Assembly: GCF_024171995.1 (NCBI RefSeq)
Contig: NZ_JAMTCT010000005.1
Span: 186,001-250,000, forward strand
From: Promicromonospora umidemergens
GTDB taxonomy: Bacteria; Actinomycetota; Actinomycetes; Actinomycetales; Cellulomonadaceae
Direction: 5' to 3'
DNA length: 64,000 bases
Below are positions 28,915 to 38,464 of this stretch, piece by piece; the stretch's first letter is position 1; each line of letters begins with the position of its first letter. The position numbers and the translations under genes were made by a program. The notes beneath the pieces were generated by a model, which was not told the origin of the DNA, made no database searches, and saw only the letters and a list, made by a program, of their open reading frames with translations.

Positions 28915-29934
28915 GTGTTCGAGTCTCTTGCTGCCTCCGTCTTCGACAGCGCCGAAGGTTTCTGGTCCTGGTTCCTGGGTATCCCCCTGCGGGTGATCCT
29001 GACGATCGTGATCGGCATGGTCGCGATCTATGTCCTGCGGCGCGTCATCACCTCCCTCACCGAGCGCATCGCCCTGGGCCAGAAGCCCCGGACGGTCGAG
29101 CGTACGGCCGACCCCGTTGGCACCACGACGGGTGGTGCGCCCGTACCCGGTGCGGGCGAGAAGCGACGTCGCAAGAACATGCTGATGTCGCCGCAGGCCT
29201 TTGCCGACGCCCTGAACGCCGCCAACCCGCGGGCCGCCGAACGGCGCGCCCAGCGCGCACGGACCGTCGGCTCGGTGCTGAACTCGTCGGTCAACATCGT
29301 GGTCGGCACGGTCATCGTGCTGTCCGTCCTGCAGACCCTCACGTTCGACATCGCGCCGCTGCTGGCCGGCGCCGGTGTGGCGGGCGTCGCCATCGGTTTC
29401 GGCGCGCAGAGCCTGGTCAAGGACTTCCTCTCCGGCATCTTCCTGCTCATCGAGGACCAGTTCGGCGTGGGCGACATCGTCGACCTCGACGGCGGCGTGG
29501 TCGGCACCGTCGAGGCGATGGGCCTGCGCCTCACCCAGGTGCGCGCGTTCGACGGCACCCTCTGGTACGTCCGCAACGGCGAGATCCTGCGCGCCGGCAA
29601 CAGCACCCAGGAGTGGAGCCGCGCCGTGGCGTCGGTGCAGGTCCCGCTCGGTACCGACGTCGACGTCGTCCGGGCCGCCCTCGGCCGCGCCGTCGACCGG
29701 GTGAAGAACGACCCCGAGGTCGCCGACAGCCTCCTGGAGACGCCGTCCGTGCGCGGCGTCGACGCGGTGGACCGCATGGGCCTGACCTTCACGCTGCACG
29801 CGCAGGTGCGCCCCGCCCAGCAGTGGCTCGTCGCCCGGTCGCTGCGCGTGGCGGCCCACGCGGCCCTGCTCGACGCCGGTGTGGTCCTGGCGACCTCCAC
29901 GCTCCCGCACGACGAGGGCCCCGCAGAAGCCTGA
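28915..29934 (+). CDS. Small-conductance mechanosensitive channel (MscS family)
   Basis: 339 residues from GTG 28915; an opening upstream to 28819 has no ribosome site. Transmembrane helices near residues 15-45 and 125-175 lead to the pore helix and its Gly/Ala pattern (LAGAGVAGVAIGFGAQSLVKDFLSG), then the MscS beta domain beginning FGVGDIVDLDG. A charged, Lys/Arg-rich cytoplasmic loop separates the first two helices. The family opens on membrane tension to release osmolytes. A 66-base palindromic element begins 17 bases after its stop. Confidence 0.92.
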   Translation: MFESLAASVFDSAEGFWSWFLGIPLRVILTIVIGMVAIYVLRRVITSLTERIALGQKPRTVERTADPVGTTTGGAPVPGAGEKRRRKNMLMSPQAFADALNAANPRAAERRAQRARTVGSVLNSSVNIVVGTVIVLSVLQTLTFDIAPLLAGAGVAGVAIGFGAQSLVKDFLSGIFLLIEDQFGVGDIVDLDGGVVGTVEAMGLRLTQVRAFDGTLWYVRNGEILRAGNSTQEWSRAVASVQVPLGTDVDVVRAALGRAVDRVKNDPEVADSLLETPSVRGVDAVDRMGLTFTLHAQVRPAQQWLVARSLRVAAHAALLDAGVVLATSTLPHDEGPAEA

Positions 29935-29951
29935 CGGGGGTCAACTGGCGG

Positions 29952-30017
29952 GTGGTCGGCAGGACGTCGCATGGTCGGTAGCTCGGAATGCCGATGATCT
30001 GACGTCTTGCCGACCAC
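29952..30017. repeat. 66-bp palindromic element, copy A
   Basis: Imperfect inverted repeat with 27-base arms beginning GTGGTCGGCA and ending TGCCGACCAC. Mismatches are mostly G/A changes, compatible with G-U pairs in RNA. The same element, at the same length, occurs at 44782-44847 and 45253-45318. It follows the mscS gene and may terminate transcription. Confidence 0.75.
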
Positions 30018-30115
30018 ACGGGCTCTGCGGCTGATCGCGGCGCCAGCGTGGCCAATTCGTCGGACACGCCCGCGTTGCGCCCGGTGAGCGCCCGTTGATG
30101 GCAGGATCTTTCCTT

Positions 30116-32356
30116 GTGACCGACGAACCGATGCCCGGATCCACCGGAGACGGCTCTACCGTGCCGTCGGAGCTGGCCGAGCTGGCGACCGCCCACGGCG
30201 TGCAGTGCGAGTACACCGACCATGACGGCCGCGTGCAGCAGGTCAGCGCCTCGACGATCGTCGCGGTGCTGGAGGCGCTCGACGTACCGGCGTCGACCCC
30301 CGCCGCCGTCACCGGGAGCCTGGACCGGGCCCGCGACGACGGCTGGCGCTCGATGCTGCCCCCGACCGTCGTGCTCCGGGAGGGCGCAGAGGTGCAGGTC
30401 CCTGTGCACGTCGCGGAAGGTACGGCCGTGACCGCGTGGGTCGAGCTCGAGCAGTCCGACCAGCCTGTCGTGCCCGCGAGCGCCACCCCGTGGCGCGTGA
30501 CGGCGCAGCAGGCGACCGCGACGGGCTCGTTCGCGACGGTGCGGGGCCAACGGGTCCAGCTGCGCCGGGCCGACGTCTACGCGGAGCCGCGCACCGTGGA
30601 CAGCCGCAAGGTCGGCCGGGTGACGTTCACCGTCCCAGCCGACCTGCCGCTCGGCTGGCACACGCTGCACGCCGAGTCCGGCGGGCAGACGGCGCAGACG
30701 CCGCTCGTGGTCACGCCCGGGCGGCTGGAGCTGCGCAAGACGGTCGCCCGCAAGCAGGCCTGGGGCTTCATGGTCCAGCTCTACTCGGTGCGGTCGAAAG
30801 ACTCGTGGGGCATGGGCGACCTGGCCGACCTGGGCGACCTCGCCTGGCAGACGGCGCACAACGGCGGTGCGGACTTCGTCGGGATCAACCCACTGCACGC
30901 CACCGAGCCGGTGCTGCCGCTGACGCCGAGCCCGTACCTGCCGACGTCGCGCCGGTTCATGTCTCCGCTGTACATCCGCGTCGAGGACATCCGTGAGACG
31001 GCGTACCTCTCTGCCGCGGACCGGTCGCTCGTGGAGTGGGCCGCCGAGCCTGTCCGTGAGCTCTCCGAGGACTCCGGGCCGATCGACCGGGACGCCATCT
31101 GGGAGGCCAAGAAGGCGGCGCTCGAGGTCGTGTACACGGCGCCGCGGTCGGCGGCGCGGCAGACGGCGTTCGACGAGTTCGTGCTCGCCCAGGGCAAAGG
31201 GCTGGTCGACTTCGCGACCTGGTGCGCCATCACGGAGCACCTGGACGGGCGGGACTGGCCGACGGAGCTCGCGGACCCGAGCTCGTCCGGTGTGACCACG
31301 CTCCGCAACGCCCTGTCGGAGCGAGTCCAGTTCTACTGCTGGCTCCAGTGGTTGGCCGACGACCAGCTCCGCGCCGCGCACCGCGCGGGGCTCGACGCAG
31401 GCATGCGGCTGGGCCTGCTGAAGGACCTCGCCGTCGGCTCGGCGCCCGACGGCGCCGACGCGTGGGCGGACGCCGGCGTGCTGGCCCGGGGGGTGTCCGT
31501 GGGCGCCCCGCCGGACATGTACAACCAGCAGGGCCAGAACTGGACCCAGCCGCCATGGCACCCCCGTGCGCTCGCGAAGGCGGGCTACGCGCCCTACCGG
31601 GAGCTGCTGCGCACGGTGCTGCGGCACTGCGGCGCGCTGCGCATCGACCATGTGCTCGGCCTGTTCCGCCTGTGGTGGATCCCGGGCGGGGCGCGCGCGT
31701 CGGCCGGCGCGTACGTGACCTACGACCACGAGGCCCTGATCGGCATCCTGTGCCTGGAGGCGCAGCGGGCGGGGGTCGCGGTCGTCGGCGAGGACCTGGG
31801 CACGTTCGAGCCCTGGATCCGCGACTACCTGGAGGAGCGCGGCATCCTTGGCACCGCGGTGCTGCTCTTCGAGCGGGACGCCGCGGGAGCGCCCGTCGAG
31901 CCGGAGGCGTACCGCCGGGCGGCGCTGGCCACCGTGACCACCCACGACCTGCCGCCGACGGCCGGCTATCTCGCGGGCGAGCACGTGGACCTGCGCGAGC
32001 GGCTCGGGCTGCTCACCGAGGAGGCGACGGTGCTGCGCGGGCGCGCGCGTGCGGAGCGCGAGTCGCTGGTGGAGGCGTTGTCCCGCCGTGGCCTGACGAC
32101 GTTCGACCCGTCCGAGCGCGAGCTCGTCGAGGGCCTGCACCGCTACCTCAAGGACACGCCGTCCGCGCTGGTCGGCGTGTACCTCACCGATGCGGTGGGG
32201 GAGCGGCGCACGCAGAACCAGCCCGGCACCGACGCCGAGTACCCGAACTGGAAGGTGCCGCTGGCCGACTCCGCCGGGAGCGTGGTGCTGCTGGAGGACT
32301 TGTTCAGCAACGCGCGCCTGCGCTCCCTGGTGACTGTGATGAACGAGGAAGAGTAA
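30116..32356 (+). CDS. malQ: 4-alpha-glucanotransferase
   Basis: 746 residues from GTG 30116 (AGGATC before it); ATG 30098 is an alternative. GH77 amylomaltase that disproportionates maltodextrins. The catalytic nucleophile Asp is in RIDHVLGLFR, the acid/base Glu in VGEDLGTF, and the third Asp in TTHDLPPTAGY. An N-terminal extension of about 200 residues with beta-rich modules, standard in actinobacterial MalQ, precedes the barrel (ARKQAWGFMVQLYSVRSKDS). No glycogen or maltose transport genes are adjacent. A 17-base-pair hairpin shared with the convergent gene follows. Confidence 0.95.
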   Translation: MTDEPMPGSTGDGSTVPSELAELATAHGVQCEYTDHDGRVQQVSASTIVAVLEALDVPASTPAAVTGSLDRARDDGWRSMLPPTVVLREGAEVQVPVHVAEGTAVTAWVELEQSDQPVVPASATPWRVTAQQATATGSFATVRGQRVQLRRADVYAEPRTVDSRKVGRVTFTVPADLPLGWHTLHAESGGQTAQTPLVVTPGRLELRKTVARKQAWGFMVQLYSVRSKDSWGMGDLADLGDLAWQTAHNGGADFVGINPLHATEPVLPLTPSPYLPTSRRFMSPLYIRVEDIRETAYLSAADRSLVEWAAEPVRELSEDSGPIDRDAIWEAKKAALEVVYTAPRSAARQTAFDEFVLAQGKGLVDFATWCAITEHLDGRDWPTELADPSSSGVTTLRNALSERVQFYCWLQWLADDQLRAAHRAGLDAGMRLGLLKDLAVGSAPDGADAWADAGVLARGVSVGAPPDMYNQQGQNWTQPPWHPRALAKAGYAPYRELLRTVLRHCGALRIDHVLGLFRLWWIPGGARASAGAYVTYDHEALIGILCLEAQRAGVAVVGEDLGTFEPWIRDYLEERGILGTAVLLFERDAAGAPVEPEAYRRAALATVTTHDLPPTAGYLAGEHVDLRERLGLLTEEATVLRGRARAERESLVEALSRRGLTTFDPSERELVEGLHRYLKDTPSALVGVYLTDAVGERRTQNQPGTDAEYPNWKVPLADSAGSVVLLEDLFSNARLRSLVTVMNEEE

Positions 32357-32365
32357 GACCTGGCT

Positions 32366-32423
32366 GAGTGCTGGCTGTCTTGGTCTCCGCAGAGCCTCTG
32401 CGATGACAAGACAGCCAGCACTC
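32366..32423. repeat. Palindromic element family II, copy 1 (bidirectional terminator)
   Basis: Perfect 17-base arms GAGTGCTGGCTGTCTTG (32366-32382) and complement (32407-32423), between convergent malQ and the Gln-rich protein gene. The outer arm and flanks (CTGAGTGCTGG...CCAGCACTCGACG) recur at 43497-43551. Confidence 0.8.
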
Positions 32424-32434
32424 GACGAGAGCGG

Positions 32435-33472
32435 TCAGGCCGCGCCGATACCCGCACGGGCGATCGAGAAGCCGGCGCCGGTCGCGTCGGCGACGCACGT
32501 CATGCCGGACTGCTCGCTGGCGCACGTGAAGCCGTGGGCCTTCTTCTGTGCTCCGTAGTCCAGGACTGCCGTGTTCCCACCAGCAGGCTTGGGCTGGTCC
32601 TTCTTGCCGACGCACGGCTGCGTCACGTTGCCGCTCGGGTCGACCTTCGCCACATAGCCGGACGCACCGTCGCACGACGCGTCAGGGGCCGGCTTCTGGT
32701 CGACCTTGGCGATGCCGCACGTGGCGGCGTCTGCGGAGATGGTGCACGTGATGTTGAGCGACGGTGCGGCGAACGTCTCGACGTCGGCCCCGCCGTCGGT
32801 CTCCAGCCCTTCCTCGGGCTCCGGCTCCGCGGACTGCTCGACGACGGGCGTCTCCCCGGCCGCAGGAGTCTCCTCGGACGAACCCAGAAGGTTCACCGCG
32901 AACACGATCGCCGCGACCACGAGCAGCACGTCCAGAACGATGAAGGCGATCCAGCCGGGGCTCAGCTTCTTCTTGCGCTCGGGCGCGGGCGGGTACCCGC
33001 CGGGCGGCGTCGCGTAGACGGGTTGTCCGTACTGGTCGTAGCCCTGCGGCGGGTACTGCTGCGGCGGGTACTGACCACCGTGCTGCTGCTGTGGCTGCTG
33101 CTGCGTGTACTGGCTGCCGTGCTGCTGCTGCGGCGCGTACTGACCGCCGTGCTGCGGCTGCTGCTGGCCGTATCCCTGCTGGTACTGCTCGGGGTAGTAC
33201 TGCTGCGTCCCCGGGTCCCCACCACCGTTGTGGATGTGGACGGACTGGACGACGGGGGCGCCCGGTGCGGCGGGCGCAGGGGTCACGGCCTGCGCGAACT
33301 GGTTCGCGGGCGAGATGGCGGGTGGCTTGCGGGTTGTCGTGGAAACGCGGTGCACCTGTGCCTGCTGGGCGGGCGTGGGTGCGGTGGGCGGCTGCTGCTC
33401 CTGGGTCGGCGTACCCGGGTCCTCGTCGGGCCATCCGCCTGGCGGCGGTGGCGGCGGCACTGTGCCGGACAT
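32435..33472 (-). CDS. Gln/Pro-rich single-pass membrane protein with Cys-containing outer domain
   Basis: 345 residues. The N-terminal 165 residues are low-complexity: Pro-rich, then Gln/Tyr/Gly repeats (PQQQHGSQY type). One membrane helix follows a Lys cluster (GWIAFIVLDVLLVVAAIVFAV). After an acidic, Glu/Pro-rich stalk comes a C-terminal domain with six cysteines (TCTISADAATCGIAK, ASCDGA, QPCVGKK, FTCASEQSGMTC), which could form three disulfides outside the cell. The cytoplasmic disordered tail resembles those of actinobacterial proteins that cluster or bind cell-wall machinery. No function is assigned. Confidence 0.8.
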   Translation of the reverse strand: MSGTVPPPPPPGGWPDEDPGTPTQEQQPPTAPTPAQQAQVHRVSTTTRKPPAISPANQFAQAVTPAPAAPGAPVVQSVHIHNGGGDPGTQQYYPEQYQQGYGQQQPQHGGQYAPQQQHGSQYTQQQPQQQHGGQYPPQQYPPQGYDQYGQPVYATPPGGYPPAPERKKKLSPGWIAFIVLDVLLVVAAIVFAVNLLGSSEETPAAGETPVVEQSAEPEPEEGLETDGGADVETFAAPSLNITCTISADAATCGIAKVDQKPAPDASCDGASGYVAKVDPSGNVTQPCVGKKDQPKPAGGNTAVLDYGAQKKAHGFTCASEQSGMTCVADATGAGFSIARAGIGAA

Positions 33473-33637
33473 CAGACGACTCCCTCAGTTCAAATCGGTC
33501 GGTCGGGGCGACCGCGGTCGATCGTACACAAAGGCGTTACCCGCTGTTACTCCCGCGTGGCATGATCGACGAGTCGTCGCAGGTAGTTCACAGACCGGAC
33601 GACAGCCAACCGAAAACGGCGCGCCCATCAGACGCGC

Positions 33638-33657
33638 GGGGCGCCTGTCGGCGCCCC
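33638..33657 (+). promoter_or_regulatory. GC hairpin in pepN leader
   Basis: Perfect 8-base stem GGGGCGCC/GGCGCCCC with loop TGTC, 25 bases before the pepN start. It could be an attenuator or mRNA stabiliser; no other evidence. Confidence 0.35.
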
Positions 33658-33681
33658 CGATAAGACAGACGTGGAGGGCCT

Positions 33682-36237
33682 GTGCCCGGAGAGAACCTGA
33701 CCCGCGCCGAGGCGGTCGAACGCGCTGGCGTCGTAGCGGTCGAGTCGTACGATATCGCGCTGGACCTGACCACCGGTCCGGAGACTTTCGCGTCCGCCAC
33801 GACTGTGCGCTTCACCGCGACGGAGGGCGCCTCGACCCATCTCGACCTGGTCGCGCCGTCGGTGAAGTCGGTGGTGCTGAACGGCCGCGAGCTGGACCCC
33901 GCGGCGGTGTTCGCCGACTCCCGCATCCTCCTGGACGGGCTGGCCGCCGACAACGAGCTCGTCGTCGTCGCCGACTGCGGCTACACGAACACCGGCGAGG
34001 GACTGCACCGCTTCGTGGACCCGGTCGACGGCGAGGTGTACCTCTATACGCAGTTCGAGGTGCCCGACGCGCGCCGGGTGTTCGCCTGCTTCGAGCAGCC
34101 GGACCTCAAGGCGACCTTCCAGTTCACGGTCACCGCGCCCGCGGCGTGGCAGGTCGTGAGCAACGAGCCGACGCCGGAGCCGGTCCCGGCCTCGACCGGC
34201 GGGGATGGCGACGTCGCCACCTGGACGTTCGAGCCCACCGGTCGCATCTCGACGTACATCACCGCGCTGGTGGCCGGCCCGTACGCGGTGGTCCGCTCGT
34301 CGCTGACGTCGTCGGACGGCCGGGAAATCCCGCTCGGCGCGTTCTGCCGCAAGTCGCTGTCGGAGCACTTCGACGCCGACTACATCTTCGAGAAGACCCG
34401 GCAGGGCTTCGAGTTCTACGAGTCCACGTTCGGCGTGCCGTACCCGTTCACCAAGTACGACCAGCTGTTCGTGCCCGAGTACAACATGGGCGCCATGGAG
34501 AACGCGGGCTGCGTGACCTTCACGGAGTCGTACGTGTTCCGCTCCAAGGTGACCGACGCCGTGCGCGAGCGCCGCGTCGTGACGATCCTGCACGAGCTGG
34601 CCCACATGTGGTTCGGCGACCTCGTCACCATGAAGTGGTGGAACGACCTGTGGCTCAACGAGTCGTTCGCTGAGTACGCCTCCACGCTGGCCACGGCCGA
34701 GGCCACCGAGTGGGACGCCGCCTGGACCACGTTCTCCGCGATGGAGAAGTCGTGGGCCTACAAGCAGGACCAGCTGCCGTCCACGCACCCGATCGTCGCC
34801 GAGATCAAAGATCTCGAGGACGTCCAGGTCAACTTCGACGGCATCACCTACGCCAAGGGCGCCTCGGTGCTCAAGCAGCTCGTGGCCTGGGTAGGGCGCG
34901 ACGCGTTCGTCGCGGGCGTCTCGGCGTACTTCCGTAAGCACGCGTGGGGCAACACCGAGCTGCCGGACCTGCTCACCGAGCTCGAGGCCACCAGCGGCCG
35001 CGACCTCAAGGCCTGGTCGAGGCTCTGGCTGGAGACCGCCGGCGTGAACACCCTGCGCCCGGTGATCGAGACGGACAGCCACGGCCGCATCATGTCGTTC
35101 GTCGTCGAGCAGACGGCGCCCGCCGAGTGGCCGACGATCCGCCCGCACCGCCTCGGCATCGGCTGCTACAGCCTGTCCGACGTCGGCGAGCTCGTGCGTA
35201 CCCACTTCGTCGAGGTCGACATCGACGGGCCGAGGACGGACGTGCAGGAGCTGGTCGAGCTCGACCGTCCGGCGCTCGTGCTGCTCAACGACGAGGACCT
35301 CGCCTACGCCAAGATCCGCCTCGATGCCGCGTCGCTCCGCGTCGCGCTGGACCACCTGGCCGACATCGCCGACCCGCTGGCCCGCTCCCTCGTGTGGGGC
35401 TCGGTCTGGGACTCGGTGCGCGACGGCGAGGTCCCGGCGTCGGAGTACGTGCGCCTCGTGCTCGGGGGCATCGCCCGCGAGACCGAGTCCACCACGCTGC
35501 GGACCACGCTCAACCAGATGGTGCTGGCGGCCAAGCAGTACGTGGCGCCATCGGACCGGGCGGCGACGCTCGCCGAGGTGGGCGACACGCTCTGGACGCT
35601 CGTGGGCGACGCCGCCGCCGGCTCGGACACGCAGTTCCAGCTCGTGAAGTTCTTCGCGCACGTCGCGTCGACGCCGGCGCACGTGGAGACGCTGTCCGGG
35701 CTGCTGGACGGCTCGGTCACGCTCGACGGGCTCGAGATCGACACCGACCTGCGGTGGGAGCTGCTGGAGGGCCTCGTGCTCAACGGCGCCGCCGGCGACG
35801 AGGAGATCGATGCGACGCTCGCCGCCGACGACACCGCGACGGGCCGCCAGTCCGCCGCTCGAACCCGGGCCGCCAAGCCGACGGTCGAGGGCAAGCTGGC
35901 CGCGCTGGCGTCCGTGGTGGACGCCGACGTGCCGAACGCGATCATCCGGAACACGGGCCTCGGGTTCGTGCACGTGAACGACCCGGCCGCGCTGGCCGAC
36001 GTCGTGCAGCCGTACCTGGACGCCCTGCTGAAGGTGTGGAACGAGCGGACGTACCACATCGCCGAGGAGGTCATCGAGGGCTTCTACCCGGCACCGCTGG
36101 CGTCGGCGGAGCTGCGGGACGCGACGAAGACCTGGCTGGACACGAACGCGGACGCCGCCCCGGCCCTGCGCCGGCTGATCGTCGAGGCCCTGGCAGGCAC
36201 GACCCGTGCCCTGAAGGCCCAGTCCACAGACGCCTGA
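33682..36237 (+). CDS. pepN: Aminopeptidase N
   Basis: 851 residues, GTG start at 33682 preceded by GGAGGG. M1 family zinc aminopeptidase: exopeptidase motif GAMEN (270-274), zinc site HELAH (304-308) with the third ligand Glu in WLNESFAEY (E327). The C-terminal ERAP1-like helical domain of about 350 residues is present, as in the actinobacterial type. It trims N-terminal residues from peptides in the cytoplasm. Convergent with pepO, another peptidase, across a giant hairpin. Confidence 0.96.
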   Translation: MPGENLTRAEAVERAGVVAVESYDIALDLTTGPETFASATTVRFTATEGASTHLDLVAPSVKSVVLNGRELDPAAVFADSRILLDGLAADNELVVVADCGYTNTGEGLHRFVDPVDGEVYLYTQFEVPDARRVFACFEQPDLKATFQFTVTAPAAWQVVSNEPTPEPVPASTGGDGDVATWTFEPTGRISTYITALVAGPYAVVRSSLTSSDGREIPLGAFCRKSLSEHFDADYIFEKTRQGFEFYESTFGVPYPFTKYDQLFVPEYNMGAMENAGCVTFTESYVFRSKVTDAVRERRVVTILHELAHMWFGDLVTMKWWNDLWLNESFAEYASTLATAEATEWDAAWTTFSAMEKSWAYKQDQLPSTHPIVAEIKDLEDVQVNFDGITYAKGASVLKQLVAWVGRDAFVAGVSAYFRKHAWGNTELPDLLTELEATSGRDLKAWSRLWLETAGVNTLRPVIETDSHGRIMSFVVEQTAPAEWPTIRPHRLGIGCYSLSDVGELVRTHFVEVDIDGPRTDVQELVELDRPALVLLNDEDLAYAKIRLDAASLRVALDHLADIADPLARSLVWGSVWDSVRDGEVPASEYVRLVLGGIARETESTTLRTTLNQMVLAAKQYVAPSDRAATLAEVGDTLWTLVGDAAAGSDTQFQLVKFFAHVASTPAHVETLSGLLDGSVTLDGLEIDTDLRWELLEGLVLNGAAGDEEIDATLAADDTATGRQSAARTRAAKPTVEGKLAALASVVDADVPNAIIRNTGLGFVHVNDPAALADVVQPYLDALLKVWNERTYHIAEEVIEGFYPAPLASAELRDATKTWLDTNADAAPALRRLIVEALAGTTRALKAQSTDA

Positions 36238-36260
36238 CCGCTGGCCGGGCCGTCCGCCCG

Positions 36261-36342
36261 GCCCGATCACCTTCGAGGCCTAAGTTACTTCGCTCTGAGC
36301 CGTCTCAAAGCGAAGTAGCTTAGGCCTCAAAGGTGATCGGGC
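36261..36342. terminator. 39-bp stem, 4-base loop hairpin between pepN and pepO
   Basis: Arms 36261-36299 and 36304-36342 match at 36 of 39 positions; the three mismatches are T/C changes that can pair as G-U. It lies exactly between two convergent stops. It is much longer than a normal terminator. Confidence 0.75.
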
Positions 36343-36365
36343 GATGCCCCGGGCAGGGGATCGGG

Positions 36366-38387
36366 CTACCAGATGCGGACGCGGTCCTCTTCCGGGAGGT
36401 ACAGGGCGTCGCCCGGCTTGACGTCGTACGTCGCGTAGAACTCGTCCACGTTGCGCACCACGCCGTTGCAGCGGAACTCGTTGGGGGAGTGCGGGTCCGT
36501 CGCGAGCCGGCGGAGCACCTCCTCGTCCCGGCCCTTGGACTGCCAGACCTGCGCCCAGCCGAGGAAGATCCGCTCCAGCGCCGTCAGCCCGTCGACGACC
36601 GGTGCCTCCTGAAGGGGCTTGCCGAGCGCGATCCGGTAGGCCTTGAGCGCGATCGACAGCCCACCGAGGTCGCCGATGTTCTCGCCGATCGTGAGGTTGC
36701 CGTTGACGTGCACGTCCTCGGCGGCGCCGTCCTCGCCCTTCTCGCCGCTGCCGGCGGCTGCCGCCGCGAGCTGCGCCGGACGGAACCGGTCGTACTGTGC
36801 GACCAGTGCGCTCGTGCGCTTCTCGAACTCGGTGCGGTCGGCGTCGGTCCACCAGTCCTCGAGGCGGCCGTCGCCGTCGTACTTGGAGCCCTGGTCGTCG
36901 AAGCCGTGCCCGATCTCGTGCCCGATGACGCCGCCGATCCCGCCGAAGTTCACGGCGTCGTCGGCCTCGGGGTCGAAGAACGGCGGCTGCAGGATCGCCG
37001 CGGGGAACACGATCTCGTTCATGCCGGGGTTGTAGTACGCGTTGACGGTCTGCGGCGTCATGAACCACTCGTCGCGGTCCAGGGGCTTGCCGATCTTCGC
37101 CAGCTCGTAGTCCTGGTCGAACGCGTTGGAGCGCCGGACGTTGCCCACCAGGTCCGCGGCGTCCACCTCGAACCCGGAGTAGTCCCGCCACTTCACGGGA
37201 TACCCGACCTTGGGTGTGAACTTCTCGAGCTTGGTCAGGGCCTTGGCCTTGGTCTCGCCGGTCATCCAGTCGAGACCCTCGATGGACTCCCGGTAGGCCA
37301 CCACGAGGGCATCCACGAGACGGTCCATCTTGGCCTTGTTCGCCGGCGGGAAGTGCCGCGCGACGTACTCGGAGCCCACTACCTCACCGAGCGCGCCCTC
37401 GACGAGCGCGACGCCCCGCTTCCAGCGCTCGCGCACCTCCTGCGCACCGGTGAGGGTGCGGCCGTAGAAGTCGAAGTTGGCCTCGACGATCGGGTCCGCC
37501 AGGTACGGCGCCCGGGCGCTGATCACGTGGTACGTCATCCAGAGCTGCCAGTCCAGCACGGACAGCTCGCGCCACAGGGCGGCGAAGCCGGTCGCGAAGT
37601 CCGGCTCGCGCACCACGAGGTGGTCGAACGCGCCCTCTGGCACGCCGAGGGCCTCTGCCCAGGCCGCCCAGTCGAAGCCCGGTGCCGACGCGACGAGGTC
37701 GGTGAGCGTCATCGGGTTGTAGGTGAGGGTGGCGTCGCGGTCGCGCACCACGTCCCAGTGATGGGCGGCGAGCCGCTTCTCGAGGTCGAAGACCCGGCTG
37801 GCGGCGTCGTCGGAGGAGATGCCCCACGTCTCGTGGACACCTGCGAAGCGCAGCATCCTGGCCACGTGCGGCAGGTACTTCTTGCGGATCGGGGCGTACT
37901 GGTCCTCGCGGTAGTACGCCTCGTCGGGCAGGCCGATCCCGGACTGCCGCAGGTAGACGACGTACTTCTCCGGGTCGGTCGCGTCGTTGTCGACCCAGAA
38001 GCGGACACCGGCGGTGCCACCCGTGCGCTGCAGCGTGCCCAGCGCCTGGGTCAGGGCCGCCATGTTGCGGGCGCCCTGGATCAGCGCGAAGTCCTCGGCC
38101 AGGGGAGCGGTGTCGAGCTCGGCGATGCGGTCGGTGTCCATGAAGCTCGCGTACAGGTCACCGATCTTGGAACCGGTCGGCGCGTCCTGGATGATCTCGC
38201 GGACGTGCACCTCTGCCTTGTCGTAGAGGTCGCGGAAGGCGCCGTCCATGGCGCGGTCGGCGGGGATCTCGTGCGAGTCGATCCACCGCCCGTTGACGTG
38301 GCGGTACAGGTCGTCCTGTGGGCGGGTTGCGGGGTCGAGCGCGTCGAGGTCGATGCCCGACGTGAGACCCGTGGCGTCGGTGGTCAT
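36366..38387 (-). CDS. pepO: M13 family metallopeptidase (neprilysin/PepO type)
   Basis: 673 residues, ATG at 38387. Zinc motif HEIGH (490-494) and the downstream GENIGDLGG carrying the third ligand Glu and the Asp of ExxxD. Family motif NAYYNPGMNEIVFPAAI precedes the zinc site, and the protein ends with the conserved YLPEEDRVRIW. No signal peptide or membrane anchor is seen, so unlike neprilysin it is cytoplasmic or exported by other means. It cleaves oligopeptides, consistent with the adjacent aminopeptidase N. Confidence 0.95.
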   Translation of the reverse strand: MTTDATGLTSGIDLDALDPATRPQDDLYRHVNGRWIDSHEIPADRAMDGAFRDLYDKAEVHVREIIQDAPTGSKIGDLYASFMDTDRIAELDTAPLAEDFALIQGARNMAALTQALGTLQRTGGTAGVRFWVDNDATDPEKYVVYLRQSGIGLPDEAYYREDQYAPIRKKYLPHVARMLRFAGVHETWGISSDDAASRVFDLEKRLAAHHWDVVRDRDATLTYNPMTLTDLVASAPGFDWAAWAEALGVPEGAFDHLVVREPDFATGFAALWRELSVLDWQLWMTYHVISARAPYLADPIVEANFDFYGRTLTGAQEVRERWKRGVALVEGALGEVVGSEYVARHFPPANKAKMDRLVDALVVAYRESIEGLDWMTGETKAKALTKLEKFTPKVGYPVKWRDYSGFEVDAADLVGNVRRSNAFDQDYELAKIGKPLDRDEWFMTPQTVNAYYNPGMNEIVFPAAILQPPFFDPEADDAVNFGGIGGVIGHEIGHGFDDQGSKYDGDGRLEDWWTDADRTEFEKRTSALVAQYDRFRPAQLAAAAAGSGEKGEDGAAEDVHVNGNLTIGENIGDLGGLSIALKAYRIALGKPLQEAPVVDGLTALERIFLGWAQVWQSKGRDEEVLRRLATDPHSPNEFRCNGVVRNVDEFYATYDVKPGDALYLPEEDRVRIW

Positions 38388-38464
38388 TGCGCCAGGGTAC
38401 GCAACGCGCGCCTGCCTCGACCGTGCTGCGCGTACCGCGTCGCCGATGAGGAAGAATGGAGCTC

